Source: a virus. Taken from it: 64,000 nt of DNA. This document shows, in pieces, positions 10,326 to 19,837 of the stretch. Where the stretch lies: the IMG/VR virus record IMGVR_UViG_3300025771_000025, positions 1-64,000 of that record, one strand, 5' to 3'. The first letter of the stretch is position 1. Each line of letters opens with the position of its first letter. The notes beneath the pieces were generated by a model, which was given only the letters and a program-made list of their open reading frames with translations, was not told the origin of the DNA and did no database searches. A program made the position numbers and the translations under genes.

Positions 10326-11060
10326 ATGGGAAGAACTAGAGAAACTGCAAATTTAGTTTCCGAAGGATTAATAACAAGAGCTGTTGATACGGATAGAATT
10401 GGTATCAACAGTTCTGTTCCTACTAGTTTACTTGATGTTCGTGGAACGATAACAGGAACTGATTATTCTGGTGATGGTTCTGCATTGAGTGGAATTGTAA
10501 CATCAATTGTTGCTGGAACTAATATTACTTTAACTGGTGGTCCTACAGGAATAGTTACTATTAATAGTTCTGGTGGTGGTGGAGGAGGATCAAATCCATG
10601 GACTAGAAAGACTACAACTTATACAGCTTCTGCTGGTGATCAACTTATTGCCGACACCTCTGGTGGTAGTTTTACTATAACATTACCAGCATCTCCAAGT
10701 GAAGGTGATTCTGTTAAAATTGGTGACGGTGGAGATTGGGACACTAATAATTTAACAGTGGCACGTAATGGTAGTAATATTGAAGGTTCCGCTGATAATT
10801 TTATTTTAGATTTGAAGGGTGTCATTGTAGAATTTGTATATGAAGATGCAACAGATGGATGGCAAGTTTATTCATATACTGGTCTTGGTGGTGGAATAAC
10901 AATACAAGAAGAAGGATCTAATGTTGGTGCTGCAGTAACAACTTTAAATTTTTATGGTTCTTCAGTAACAGCAGCAGTAAATAGTGGTATCGCTTCAGTT
11001 ACAATTTCTGGTTCTGGTGGTGGATCGGCAGATCTACTGGAATCTATGTTATTTACCTAA
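10326..11060 (+). CDS. Small tail-fibre-like protein
   Basis: A 244-residue protein preceded by a GGGAGGAA ribosome-binding site. Its N-terminus (MGRTRETANLVSEG) matches the style of the start of the 2688 fibre, suggesting a common virion-attachment head. A Gly-rich linker near residue 80 leads to a beta domain (GDQLIADTSGGSFTITLP) paralogous to one in the partial fibre at the window start. A second Gly/Ser-rich stretch precedes the C-terminal LLESMLFT. It is probably an accessory fibre or adhesin; no enzymatic motif is visible. Confidence 0.6.
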   Translation: MGRTRETANLVSEGLITRAVDTDRIGINSSVPTSLLDVRGTITGTDYSGDGSALSGIVTSIVAGTNITLTGGPTGIVTINSSGGGGGGSNPWTRKTTTYTASAGDQLIADTSGGSFTITLPASPSEGDSVKIGDGGDWDTNNLTVARNGSNIEGSADNFILDLKGVIVEFVYEDATDGWQVYSYTGLGGGITIQEEGSNVGAAVTTLNFYGSSVTAAVNSGIASVTISGSGGGSADLLESMLFT

Positions 11061-11063
11061 ATA
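11057..11063 (+). promoter_or_regulatory. T4-type late promoter motif (CTAAATA)
   Basis: CTAAATA overlaps the stop of the preceding gene and ends 19 bases before the ATG at 11083. CTAAATA also appears as a divergent pair between gp4 and gp54. Confidence 0.45.
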
Positions 11064-11082
11064 AAATTAAAACGAAAATATA

Positions 11083-11433
11083 ATGGCCCTAGCAAAAACT
11101 GGTTTAGGATTTCCCGTTTCCGTTTCAGCAAATAGTACTGGAACAGTTGTCCAAGTTCAGAATTCTCAAAAAATATACGTCCGAGGATTACTGATACATA
11201 ATCTAGACACTGGTGCTAACACAACTTTTCACGTCTATGTGGTGGCTAATGGTGGATCTCCAGCAACATCAAACAAAATAATTAAAGGTGCAATGAGTGC
11301 TTCAGATACGGCATTTATTGAGTTCGCATATCCAATCACATTGACAACAAATGGTGATACGATTCGGGTTGAAAATGACAGTACAACAAATGCAATAACT
11401 GTTTTACCTTTGGGTGATAAGGAGTCCTCATAA
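11083..11433 (+). CDS. Small beta-sandwich virion protein
   Basis: A 116-residue protein made of short predicted beta strands (TVVQVQNSQKIYVRGLLIHN, then TFHVYVV, then DTIRVENDS). Size and strand pattern resemble the small proteins at 15005-15367 and 61048-61407, which also sit next to fibre genes, although sequence identity is low. A role as a fibre-associated or decoration protein is inferred from position only. Confidence 0.55.
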   Translation: MALAKTGLGFPVSVSANSTGTVVQVQNSQKIYVRGLLIHNLDTGANTTFHVYVVANGGSPATSNKIIKGAMSASDTAFIEFAYPITLTTNGDTIRVENDSTTNAITVLPLGDKESS

Positions 11434-11434
11434 T

Positions 11435-12190
11435 ATGCCAATAAAAAGTTATAATTCTGGTAGAAGAACTGTAGCAAAGACGGACACTTCTAGTAAAATA
11501 GTAACAGGTCAGTCTGAATTGTCATACCATGCTGCCGAGAATTTATCCGTAAAAATACAAGACGCATATATTACATTTAAGTATTATAGGTGGGGTGATT
11601 ACATGGGAACTACTAATTTTTATTGGCACGATATTTCTGCTGGTACTCTTACTCAATTGCCTGTATCATCAAATAATGGTACAACTTATACCAGTGGTAT
11701 GGGAAGTGAACAACACTCCGCTGATGGTCAGCCATGGCTTACTGGTACTATTAACATGTCATCTTATGAATCTAGTGGTTGGGGAAGATTTCTTGTACGT
11801 CAACAGGCTTCTAGTGATGCTTCAAATTGGTTTCTTGGTGATTTCCAAATGGATCATATAGAAATTCATGCTGCTAATGGAGTTATTAATAATTTAGATC
11901 CAGACTTGTATAGACAAAACAGTGCTCAATATTGGCAAAGATCTACAACTTATAGTACTGCTTGGACTACCTCTCACTCATGGACTGATGTTGCATACCA
12001 AGAAAATACTGATAGCATGTGGTGTTATGATGCTGGTGGAACAGGTAGCACCAATACTGGAGCTACTGCTAATTCTGATGGATCTGCTACTGAATATTAT
12101 CTTTATTGTGAAGTTTCTGGTGCTGCTAGCAGATATTCTTATCTCCAAACAAAATATCAATATGACATGTTTACTGGTCAATCACAGTAA
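11435..12190 (+). CDS. Tail-fibre region protein, unknown fold
   Basis: The ATG at 11435 is chosen because an AAGGAG ribosome-binding site lies at about 11419-11424; this gives 251 residues. The protein is rich in Ser, Thr, Tyr and Trp and low in charge, typical of beta-structured phage adhesins. Aromatic-rich strands (WGDYMGTTNFYWHD, SYESSGWGRFLVRQ, AYQENTDSMWCYD) suggest a carbohydrate- or surface-binding jelly roll. No family was recognised. Confidence 0.6.
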   Translation: MPIKSYNSGRRTVAKTDTSSKIVTGQSELSYHAAENLSVKIQDAYITFKYYRWGDYMGTTNFYWHDISAGTLTQLPVSSNNGTTYTSGMGSEQHSADGQPWLTGTINMSSYESSGWGRFLVRQQASSDASNWFLGDFQMDHIEIHAANGVINNLDPDLYRQNSAQYWQRSTTYSTAWTTSHSWTDVAYQENTDSMWCYDAGGTGSTNTGATANSDGSATEYYLYCEVSGAASRYSYLQTKYQYDMFTGQSQ

Positions 12191-12210
12191 TATGTGAAAG
12201 TATTATATGA

Positions 12211-12216
12211 TATAAT
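12211..12216 (+). promoter_or_regulatory. Possible extended -10 (TGATATAAT)
   Basis: TATAAT preceded by TG one base upstream lies 24 bases before the ATG at 12241. No convincing -35 is present. If used, it would be a host-type promoter separating the oxygenase pair from the late fibre genes. Confidence 0.3.
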
Positions 12217-12240
12217 TATTTGAACAGGAAAATATAATAA

Positions 12241-12861
12241 ATGGCATATCAGAGTATTTGGTATATGACTAATCTGCCAGAAAAGGTTGTTGAAGTCATA
12301 TGTGAAGATTTGAATAATAATTTTGGGAATCAAATGAATGATTCTCTTTTATCTGGTGATTCTTTAAATAAAGATAAGAGAGCATCAAAAAATTCTTGGA
12401 TTCCAACAACGCATTGGGTTGGAGGATTTGTTTGGCATTATATTCAAAGAGCAAATAGGGAAAATTTTCTCTATGATATCCGTAATATTGATGCAGAGAA
12501 TATGCAATTTACTCAATATGATGTTGGTGAATTTTACACTTGGCATAATGATGCTGGAATATCATGCCATTACAAACCAATTTCTGTAGGAAATTATTCT
12601 GATGGTAGAGCACAAGATTTTGTAAATGAAAATCTAGAATTGGTTAGAAAACTTTCGTTTGTTGTTCAACTTTCAAATCCAGAAGATTATGAGGGTGGAA
12701 ATTTACAATTACTTGCTGAAGATGGAAAAAGTTATTTTGCTCCAAGGCAGAGGGGAACTATAGTAATTTTTGATTCTAGAACTCAGCATAGAGTTTTGAA
12801 AGTTACTAAAGGACAAAGAAAATCATTAGTTGGTTGGGTTGTTGGACCTAGGTGGAAGTAA
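12241..12861 (+). CDS. 2-oxoglutarate/Fe(II)-dependent oxygenase (prolyl-4-hydroxylase-like)
   Basis: This 206-residue protein carries the full 2OG-oxygenase signature. His102-x-Asp104 (TWHNDAG) and distal His183 form the iron facial triad, and Arg193, ten residues after the distal His, is the expected 2-oxoglutarate ligand. Between them is the EGGNLQLL...PRQRGTIVIF core typical of P4Hc-type enzymes. Family members hydroxylate protein prolines or small molecules; the substrate here is unknown. It lies inside a tail-fibre cluster, four bases upstream of a second oxygenase and near a collagen-like gene, so virion proteins are possible substrates. That last point is inference. Confidence 0.85.
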   Translation: MAYQSIWYMTNLPEKVVEVICEDLNNNFGNQMNDSLLSGDSLNKDKRASKNSWIPTTHWVGGFVWHYIQRANRENFLYDIRNIDAENMQFTQYDVGEFYTWHNDAGISCHYKPISVGNYSDGRAQDFVNENLELVRKLSFVVQLSNPEDYEGGNLQLLAEDGKSYFAPRQRGTIVIFDSRTQHRVLKVTKGQRKSLVGWVVGPRWK

Positions 12862-12864
12862 ATT

Positions 12865-13485
12865 ATGACTATTAGTAAAACAAATAATAGTGTTTTTGAT
12901 GAACAAGGATACTTAGTTGTTAAGGATTTATGGAATCCTGAAGAGTTGTACAGGAATGTTCCATCTAAAACTGGGCAAATACATTACTGGGGTAAAAAAT
13001 TAAACGAGTTTACATATGCTGGTGAAGATATGCAAGTAAATGGAGCTACTTGCTGTTATAATCACCCACAATATAGAAATATACACAACCAGATTAGATT
13101 GAAAATAGAAAAAATAATTGGTAAAAAACTTTATAATACTTATTATTTTGATAGATTTTATTTTTCAAATCAAAAATTAGAAAAACATATTGATAGACCA
13201 TCATGTGAAATATCAGTATCAATACATGTATCTTCTAATTCAAAGAAACCTTGGCCAATATTTGTAAAAACACCAAATGGTGATGATGTTTCTGTGAATC
13301 TTTCTGCTGGAGATGCAATTCTATATAAGGGTTGTGAAATACTTCATTGGAGAGAAGAATTTGACAAGAAAAATTTTTCAATAACAAAAAATATTTTTAA
13401 AAAATATTATCATCAAATATTTTTTCATTATGTGTTGTCTGATGGACATAATGTACATTATGCTTTTGATAGTGCAGATAAATAG
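12865..13485 (+). CDS. 2OG-Fe(II) oxygenase-like protein, second copy
   Basis: A 206-residue protein beginning just after the stop of the first oxygenase. The N-terminus (FDEQGYLVVKDL) resembles phytanoyl-CoA-hydroxylase-type dioxygenases. His108-x-Asp110 (KHIDRPSCEIS) followed by ISVSIHV and a distal His161 in YKGCEILHWRE make a plausible iron site. The two oxygenases share no obvious identity, so they are not a recent duplication. The substrate is unknown; operon placement suggests the pair act together. Confidence 0.7.
   Translation: MTISKTNNSVFDEQGYLVVKDLWNPEELYRNVPSKTGQIHYWGKKLNEFTYAGEDMQVNGATCCYNHPQYRNIHNQIRLKIEKIIGKKLYNTYYFDRFYFSNQKLEKHIDRPSCEISVSIHVSSNSKKPWPIFVKTPNGDDVSVNLSAGDAILYKGCEILHWREEFDKKNFSITKNIFKKYYHQIFFHYVLSDGHNVHYAFDSADK
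13478..13484 (+). promoter_or_regulatory. T4-type late promoter-like motif
   Basis: ATAAATA overlaps the stop codon of the second oxygenase and ends 23 bases before the ATG at 13508, the same spacing seen for the other late-promoter candidates in this window. Confidence 0.4.
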
Positions 13486-13507
13486 ATCATATTAACCCTA
13501 CAATATT

Positions 13508-13867
13508 ATGCCCGATATAAGATTAACAGAGTTTTTAACTGGTACTAATTTTTCTGGAGCACAAGGTGTTCAGGGTCTTGCTAACCAAGGCACTCAAGGA
13601 ACCATTGGTCTTCAAGGACTTCAAGGACTTCAGGGTCTCTTTGGTGCTGTTGGTGGTCAAGGTTCTCAAGGCACTCAAGGTGTTCAAGGTCTTGCTGGTG
13701 CTGGTGGTATTCAAGGAAACCAAGGTACTCAAGGTTTGCAGGGTCTTTCTGGTGAATATGCTGCTGTCGGTGCCCAGGGTGTTCAAGGTATTGCTGGTAC
13801 TTCTGATGGTGGAGGTAGTGGCAGTGGTGGCAGTGGTGGTGTTATGATATCAATGATTTTTGGATGA
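13508..13867 (+). CDS. Short collagen-like protein
   Basis: A 119-residue protein with a short head (MPDIRLTEFLTGTNFSG), then about 27 Gly-X-Y triplets dominated by Gln in the third position, then a Gly/Ser linker and a hydrophobic tail (GVMISMIFG). It lacks the beta domains of the larger fibres. It could be a minimal trimeric stalk or linker, or a remnant of a longer fibre whose C-terminal domain has been lost. Confidence 0.65.
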   Translation: MPDIRLTEFLTGTNFSGAQGVQGLANQGTQGTIGLQGLQGLQGLFGAVGGQGSQGTQGVQGLAGAGGIQGNQGTQGLQGLSGEYAAVGAQGVQGIAGTSDGGGSGSGGSGGVMISMIFG

Positions 13868-13869
13868 TA

Positions 13870-13877
13870 TATAAATA
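13870..13877 (+). promoter_or_regulatory. T4-type late promoter (TATAAATA)
   Basis: Exact TATAAATA in the 35-base gap before the ATG at 13903, the canonical T4 late -10 element. Confidence 0.7.
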
Positions 13878-13902
13878 TTTGAACGCATGAAAAAGATTTT
13901 AT

Positions 13903-14943
13903 ATGGCTGATCCAAATATTGCGAGTGCTTCGTCAATTCATGGAGGTTATGTTGCGGCATCTACAACAACAACGTTAACATCTCTCCTGTCTGTTACCGC
14001 TGATTCTAATAAGGTATATAAAATAGATACTATATACGCTTCATGTTCAAGTAGTAGTACTCTAGGTGGAGTAGATATTTGTATTAGTGATGGTGTTAAT
14101 GATCGTTATATTGCAAAAAACGTACAAGTACCACCTGAAAGTACGCAAATTATTTTAAACAGGTCTAGATACTTCTATCTTCAAGAAGGAGAGAGTATAA
14201 AAGTTAGTGGTTATAACACTCATGTTATTGTCGTTTATGATGATATTTACACCGCACCTGGTGTTATTACTGATGGTTTAATATTTCATGTCGATGCTGC
14301 TGATAGTGCTTCATACAGTGGAAGTGGCACTACTTGGACTGATATAAGTGGACAAGGCAACGATATGACATTAAATGGATCGCCTACACATACGAGTGGA
14401 TCTGGTGGTTATTTCCAATTTGATGGAACTAGTAGTGAATATGCAAATGTATCTCTTTCAGATTTCAACAGTGGTCATAATCCCATCTCAATCGAAGCGT
14501 GGGTGAATATTGATGATACTGATTCAGCTTATAGACATATTTTTGGGGCGCGTGATACTGGAAGTAATAACTTTGGTTTTTATATGTTATTGCTTCTTGG
14601 TTCTAATGTATATAAAATGGAAGCTAGATTAGAAACAACAACTACTACTGATATTGTTTATAATCTTGGTTCGCACTGGAATTCTTGGCGTCAAATAGTG
14701 TTCACGTGGGATGCTGATGGTGATAATGCAATTAGACTTTATATAAATGGATCGCTTATATCGACTGGTTCGACAAATACTAATTCATTTGGAACTGCAG
14801 CTGATTTTACGGTTGCTAAAACTAGTGGTGATGCCTTTCCTACTCAAATGAAGGGATCTAAATTTTTAGTATATACTAAAGCATTGTCTGCTAACGAAGT
14901 TCTAAATAATTATAATTACTATAAAGATGAATTTGGACTGTGA
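13903..14943 (+). CDS. LamG/concanavalin-like tail adhesin
   Basis: A 346-residue two-domain protein. Residues 1-115 are a beta-sandwich module paralogous to the whole protein at 15005-15367 (shared SDGVNDRYIA / NDGSNDRYLA and STQIIL motifs). Residues about 125-340 match LamG/Laminin_G_3 lectin-like domains: GLIFHVDAADSASY, W-DISGQGND, YFQFDGT, ISIEAWVNID, and the terminal FLVYTKALSANEVLNNY. Such domains bind glycans or proteins and are frequent in phage receptor-binding proteins. The receptor is unknown. Confidence 0.75.
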   Translation: MADPNIASASSIHGGYVAASTTTTLTSLLSVTADSNKVYKIDTIYASCSSSSTLGGVDICISDGVNDRYIAKNVQVPPESTQIILNRSRYFYLQEGESIKVSGYNTHVIVVYDDIYTAPGVITDGLIFHVDAADSASYSGSGTTWTDISGQGNDMTLNGSPTHTSGSGGYFQFDGTSSEYANVSLSDFNSGHNPISIEAWVNIDDTDSAYRHIFGARDTGSNNFGFYMLLLLGSNVYKMEARLETTTTTDIVYNLGSHWNSWRQIVFTWDADGDNAIRLYINGSLISTGSTNTNSFGTAADFTVAKTSGDAFPTQMKGSKFLVYTKALSANEVLNNYNYYKDEFGL

Positions 14944-15004
14944 TAATTATACATAGTAAGTAGTGGGTTATTAGTTTTAAATGAAGATAGGAGTAAATCA
15001 GTAA

Positions 15005-15367
15005 ATGGCAAATCCAAGTTTAACAAAATCTGGACTCGTTATATTGGGTAAGCATGTTTCAGGATCTGTTACTACATCATTATCATCTATTTTGACGAAT
15101 AGTGCATCCTCAGATAAAGTATTTAAAATAAATTCAATTTACGCTGCAAATATTTCTACTGGAACGGATGCATGGATATCTGTTTCTATAAACGATGGAT
15201 CAAATGATCGTTATCTTGCATATAGAATATATGTTCCTACTTCATCTACACAAATTATTTTAGATAAAGATTCATATTTATATCTTTTAGAGGGGCATTC
15301 TATAAAAGTACAAGCAAGTAGTAGCTCAATTCTTGAAGTAACTATCGGATACGAGGAAATCTACTAA
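15005..15367 (+). CDS. Small beta-sandwich virion protein (LamG-neighbour paralogue)
   Basis: A 120-residue protein homologous to the N-terminal module of the LamG protein just upstream, implying duplication of the virion-attachment part without the lectin domain. Its stop overlaps the start of the next gene by one base (TAATG), so it is probably co-translated with the beta-propeller protein and may serve as its attachment module. Confidence 0.6.
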   Translation: MANPSLTKSGLVILGKHVSGSVTTSLSSILTNSASSDKVFKINSIYAANISTGTDAWISVSINDGSNDRYLAYRIYVPTSSTQIILDKDSYLYLLEGHSIKVQASSSSILEVTIGYEEIY

Positions 15368-17130
15368 TGTCTATTAATAGTAGCAGTTTATTGACTGGAA
15401 CGGTAAGGAAAGCCGCAATTCCTAGTGGTATGGTAAGTCAAAATGAATATCTTCGGAAAAAGGTTAGTGCAGATCTAGCATCTTCATCTCTTTCCGCAGT
15501 TACTGTGAATAGATATTTCAATCCAGTTGTTACTGGTCGAACAGCTTGGTATGATGTTCACGTTAGCCCCGATGGAACTAAAATGTTCTTGGCTACTAGT
15601 TCAGATTACATTAGACAATATTCATTATCAACACCTTTCGATCCAAGTTCAGCATCATATGTTCGTGAATGGTCTCATGTACAATATGAAGGTAATTCAT
15701 ATGGGTTTGATATTTCACCTGATGGTCAATATTTGATTCTGTGTGGACATGATAAAGATGGTATAATTTTATTTAATATGTCAACTCCGTGGGATTTATC
15801 AACAATATCTTACGGTGCCATTCCATATAAAAAATATGATAATTTAGCAACTGCAACTGGAGTATCAGATGCTTCTACATACTCATTTGAATTTAATAAT
15901 GATGGAACTAAAGTTTATTTTGTTGCCCCGAATGATAGAGTAGCTCAACGTACTTTGTCTACTGCATACGATATAAGTACAGCAGGGGGTGTAACTTATT
16001 ACACTATGTCAACAAGTCCACTGAATAGAACTGCTAGATCTATAAGATGGAAACCTGACGGCACAAAGTTTTGGATTTTGTGTGATGGATATAATGATTT
16101 ATTTGAATTCTCAGTTTCAACTGCATGGGATGTGTCATCAACTGTTACTGAGGGTAATAGTGTTGATCTTGGGACTTGGGAGACAGGTCCATATGATTTT
16201 CAGTTTTATAATAGTGGATCTAATCTATTAGTTCTTGGAATGACGGGAGATGTATTTGATAGATTTAGTTTAAGTACTGCTTATGATATTAGTAGTACTT
16301 TAACTCATCTTGGAACAACAAGTGCAGTTGATTCAAATCCAACTGGATTTGATTTCAATTCTGATGGTACAGTAATTGCCTGGTGTGGTTATGGAATGGA
16401 TGGAATTTATATTGGTGAATTATCAACACCTTATGATATTACTAGTATGGGCTCTAATTATGCTAAGTATGATCTGAATCATTACAGACAAAGTTCTGGG
16501 AATAATTCTTACTATGCTTATACCATAGCGTGTGTTAGATGGCAATCTGATGATATTTTATGGGTTGGTGACCTTTATACAACTGGTGACTATGATAGAA
16601 TTTTTAGAATGAAATATGCTGGAAAAGAATCTACACATGTTGGTAATGAAAGATATGGATTAATAGCAGCATCTTTGTTTACAAATAATCAGAGTGCTGA
16701 TACTCCACTTGGTTGCCGTTATAGTTACGATGGAACAAAGTTGTGGGCTATTGATAATAATATTGCATATCAGTATACGGTTGATCCTCCGTGGTATGGA
16801 CTAAGAACAATAGAAGGTGATACTACTTATAATTATGATGGTTCAAGCATTGCATTAGATGATAATGCTAATGTTGAAGGCAGTACAAATGGTATTGCAT
16901 GGTCTGAAGATGGACGATACTTATTTACGGCTGGACATAGCACTGATGAAATACAACAATATAAGACTAGTGTCCCCTGGAGATTAACTGGAGTTAGTTT
17001 AACATTTATGCAATCTTTTAAGGTAACGCAACAAGAAACTACTCTCAGAGGAATTCACGTTCGTGGGAGAAATATATATTTCATAGGATCTAGTTCAAAT
17101 AAAGTTTATTGGTGCCCAATTCCATATTAA
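15367..17130 (+). CDS. Beta-propeller tail protein
   Basis: A 587-residue protein built from repeated blades with the pattern DGTK-hydrophobic-F ... QYSLSTP(F/W)D(P/L/I)S. Clear copies occur around residues 70-100, 115-150, 175-205, 225-255 and onwards to the C-terminus. WD40- or lactonase-like propellers of this kind occur in marine phage structural proteins and would give a disc-shaped binding surface. No catalytic residues can be assigned. Together with the preceding 120-residue protein it looks like one more adhesin set. Confidence 0.65.
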   Translation: MSINSSSLLTGTVRKAAIPSGMVSQNEYLRKKVSADLASSSLSAVTVNRYFNPVVTGRTAWYDVHVSPDGTKMFLATSSDYIRQYSLSTPFDPSSASYVREWSHVQYEGNSYGFDISPDGQYLILCGHDKDGIILFNMSTPWDLSTISYGAIPYKKYDNLATATGVSDASTYSFEFNNDGTKVYFVAPNDRVAQRTLSTAYDISTAGGVTYYTMSTSPLNRTARSIRWKPDGTKFWILCDGYNDLFEFSVSTAWDVSSTVTEGNSVDLGTWETGPYDFQFYNSGSNLLVLGMTGDVFDRFSLSTAYDISSTLTHLGTTSAVDSNPTGFDFNSDGTVIAWCGYGMDGIYIGELSTPYDITSMGSNYAKYDLNHYRQSSGNNSYYAYTIACVRWQSDDILWVGDLYTTGDYDRIFRMKYAGKESTHVGNERYGLIAASLFTNNQSADTPLGCRYSYDGTKLWAIDNNIAYQYTVDPPWYGLRTIEGDTTYNYDGSSIALDDNANVEGSTNGIAWSEDGRYLFTAGHSTDEIQQYKTSVPWRLTGVSLTFMQSFKVTQQETTLRGIHVRGRNIYFIGSSSNKVYWCPIPY

Positions 17131-17158
17131 TGTGCTAGAATAGAGTTTATAACTCCAA

Positions 17159-17166
17159 AATAAATA
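17159..17166 (+). promoter_or_regulatory. T4-type late promoter-like motif
   Basis: AATAAATA lies 20 bases before the ATG at 17187, the first gene of the sugar operon. It is the only promoter-like element seen between here and 28399, suggesting the operon is transcribed late with the virion genes. Confidence 0.45.
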
Positions 17167-17186
17167 TCAACAGTTGATTTAATAAT

Positions 17187-18185
17187 ATGAGTGAAGAAAA
17201 TTTTGTAAAGATTGCCTTAGAAAATGGTGGATCTATACACCCACTGATTATTCCTTCAGAAGATCTTAAAGGACCAGCACTAACTAACCCATCAATTTAT
17301 AATGATAATGGAAAAATCATTGTAAATCTTAGAAATATTAATTATACATTGTATCATTCTGAATTGAATAAGTATGAACATCATTGGGGACCATTAGTTT
17401 ATATTCATCCAGAAAACGATTTACGTCTTCGCACTAAAAATATTATGTGTGAAATGACAGATGATATGTCTATTAAATATTATCATCATATTGATACTTC
17501 AGATTTTCCTGATAAAGAATTATGGGAATTTGTTGGATTGGAAGATGCTCGGATTATGAGGTGGGATGGTAAACTTTATATTTGTGGTGTAAGAAGAGAT
17601 ACCACTTATAATGGTCAAGGACGCATGGAGTTGTCTGAGATTGAGTTTACTGAAAATGGTGTTAAAGAATTAAAACAATATAGAATTCCAGTTCCTGGTG
17701 ACGATCAGGGTGACAAGACTTCTTATTGTGAAAAAAACTGGATGCCTGTCCTAGACATGCCGTTTCATTTTATTAAGTGGACTAATGGAACGGAAGTAGT
17801 TAAGTATAATATGGAAACAAATAAAACTGAAAGAGTTGCTCTCTCAGAATGGCAGGATTTGGGATGTATTGATTTGCGTGGTGGATCGCAAGTTTTAAAA
17901 TTGGATGATCAAAGACGTTTCTGTTTGAATCATGAGACATTCCTATATCAAAGTCCTGCAGGAAGAAAGGATGGAACATACAGGCATAGATTTGTTGTAT
18001 GGGATAAAGACTGGAAGATTACTAAAGTATCAAAAAGATTTTCTTTCTTAGGTGGTTCTATTGAATTTGCAGTTGGAATGTGTGAGTACGGTGATGATTA
18101 CTTGATGACATTTGGATTCCAGGATAATGCTGCATATTTGTTGAGAGTTCCCAAGCAAGTCGTTAAAAATTACATTTTTGAATAA
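17187..18185 (+). CDS. Glycosidase-like five-bladed propeller protein
   Basis: A 332-residue protein whose motifs suggest a GH130/GH43-like propeller: NPSIYNDNGKIIVNLRNINY (about 34-53), GLEDARIMRWDGKLYICGVRRD (117-138, split here only for description), NHETFLY, YRHRFVVWD and a closing GGSIEFAVGM...LRVP. The GLEDAR motif is typical of beta-mannoside phosphorylase-related proteins. Its chemistry cannot be fixed from sequence. It opens a glycan operon and overlaps the next start (TAATG). Confidence 0.6.
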   Translation: MSEENFVKIALENGGSIHPLIIPSEDLKGPALTNPSIYNDNGKIIVNLRNINYTLYHSELNKYEHHWGPLVYIHPENDLRLRTKNIMCEMTDDMSIKYYHHIDTSDFPDKELWEFVGLEDARIMRWDGKLYICGVRRDTTYNGQGRMELSEIEFTENGVKELKQYRIPVPGDDQGDKTSYCEKNWMPVLDMPFHFIKWTNGTEVVKYNMETNKTERVALSEWQDLGCIDLRGGSQVLKLDDQRRFCLNHETFLYQSPAGRKDGTYRHRFVVWDKDWKITKVSKRFSFLGGSIEFAVGMCEYGDDYLMTFGFQDNAAYLLRVPKQVVKNYIFE

Positions 18186-18961
18186 TGAAAATCGCTATAT
18201 GTATTTCTGGTGCTGTCAGGTATCCAGAATTTGCTGTTCGTAGTATTGAGAATATAACTAAAAATTATGAAGATCTAAAACTTTTTATTCATACTTGGAA
18301 GATATATGATCGTGAAGATTTTACGACAACGATACAGGGTTTAGAGTTAAAGGAAAAACAAAACATTGTAGAAACTGATCTTGGTATTATTGATCAAAAT
18401 CAATACAAGTATGAGACTTTACTCATTGAAGATTATGAAAGTAAAAAACATCATTTTCAAAAAATATATGATTGTTTAGATACCAATCCCTTTATACCAG
18501 ATACATGTATTAAACCAAGGCATGATATTGGTTACATAAGTATGTTGTACTCTATTTGGAAAAGTAATCAATTAAAAAAAGATTATGAGAATGAAAACAA
18601 TATTGTTTTTGATAGAGTTATACGGATGAGATTTGATAGTGATTTTGAAGGTAAAGAATTGGATTTGAAAAAGTTACCAGATTGTATTAATATTCCAAAA
18701 GGTGAAGATTGGTGTGGTGGAGTTAATGATCAATTTGCATTAGGTACATCACAATTGATGGACATATATTCTGATTTATATAATAATCTCACTAATATGG
18801 GTACCATTGATTATCATCCAGAATCTATTCTTCGTGATTATTTGAACAGTATGCAAATAGAACTTAATAGATTTCCTTTCAATGTTATTATCAATAACAA
18901 AAAAGATTTTAGGAGATACTGGTATGGTGAACACTATTCCGCAGAAACTCACGTTTACTAA
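18185..18961 (+). CDS. Glycosyltransferase-like protein
   Basis: A 258-residue protein starting with MKIAICISGAVRYPEFA, the N-terminus of a glycosyltransferase-like family found in marine bacteria and viruses. An SMLYSIWKSNQLK helix follows, then FDRVIRMRFDSDF (about residues 140-155), whose DSD is a candidate DxD metal/nucleotide-sugar site. One-base overlaps with both neighbours indicate co-translation. Donor and acceptor are unknown. Confidence 0.6.
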   Translation: MKIAICISGAVRYPEFAVRSIENITKNYEDLKLFIHTWKIYDREDFTTTIQGLELKEKQNIVETDLGIIDQNQYKYETLLIEDYESKKHHFQKIYDCLDTNPFIPDTCIKPRHDIGYISMLYSIWKSNQLKKDYENENNIVFDRVIRMRFDSDFEGKELDLKKLPDCINIPKGEDWCGGVNDQFALGTSQLMDIYSDLYNNLTNMGTIDYHPESILRDYLNSMQIELNRFPFNVIINNKKDFRRYWYGEHYSAETHVY

Positions 18962-19833
18962 TGAAAATTTTATACGTCTATAACTTTGCATACCCAGAAT
19001 ATCAGGCAGATACTGTTTATCATGGATTAATTGATAGTGGATTTGATGTATATGAGACTCATTATCCTTCTTATATGATTAAAAATAGTTCTGATCTATC
19101 TAAATTATATGGAAAAGGATTTACTATGTTTGGAAAACTTGATTATGTTCCAAACGTAGAATCTCCAGAAATAATAGTTGAAAAAATACGTTCTAAGTTT
19201 TATGATATTATTATATACGGATGTGTATACACACATGAGTCATTTCCAAATAGGAGATGTTTAGATTATCTTGATATTGTTAGAAAATACTATTCTAAAG
19301 ATAAAGTTCATTTTATTGATGGATCAGATAATTCTTGGAATTATTCTCACGCTTTTGGAATATTTCCTTATGGAATAATATGGAAGAGTCAATTAGAAAA
19401 TATAGGAGCAGGAAATCCCATAAGTTTTGGTATACCTGAGTCACAACTAATTAAACATACTCCTAAAAAAGAAAAAGTATTTGCTGACATAATTCCTGGA
19501 AAAAAAGAAACGTATGTTTATACTACTGAAGAATCATATTATAGGGATTATGCAATATCTTATTATGGAATAACTTGGAAAAAAAGTCAATGGAATTGTA
19601 TGAGGCATCTTGAAATACTTGCCAATAAGTGTGTACCATATTTTCCAGATATTGATGAATGTCCTGCATTTGTGATGTTAGATTATCCTAAAGAGATATT
19701 CAGAGAGGTTAATAAATATGCTAGAAAAGGAGAAATTCATCCAGAATATAATTCTTTAAATGAATATCTTTTTTCCCATCTAAAAAACAATTTAACAACA
19801 AAACAAATTGTGAAAAAAATTATAAATTATTAA
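18961..19833 (+). CDS. Glycosyltransferase-like protein
   Basis: A 290-residue protein with an alternating Rossmann-like start (MKILYVYNFAYPEYQADTVY). A C-terminal WNCMRHLEILANKCVPYFPD segment (about 212-231) resembles the exostosin/spore-maturation-type motif that recognises the sugar donor. Two downstream segments (HFIDGSDNSWNY) are also GT-B-like. Assignment is by motif only; substrate unknown. Confidence 0.5.
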   Translation: MKILYVYNFAYPEYQADTVYHGLIDSGFDVYETHYPSYMIKNSSDLSKLYGKGFTMFGKLDYVPNVESPEIIVEKIRSKFYDIIIYGCVYTHESFPNRRCLDYLDIVRKYYSKDKVHFIDGSDNSWNYSHAFGIFPYGIIWKSQLENIGAGNPISFGIPESQLIKHTPKKEKVFADIIPGKKETYVYTTEESYYRDYAISYYGITWKKSQWNCMRHLEILANKCVPYFPDIDECPAFVMLDYPKEIFREVNKYARKGEIHPEYNSLNEYLFSHLKNNLTTKQIVKKIINY

Positions 19834-19837
19834 CTAA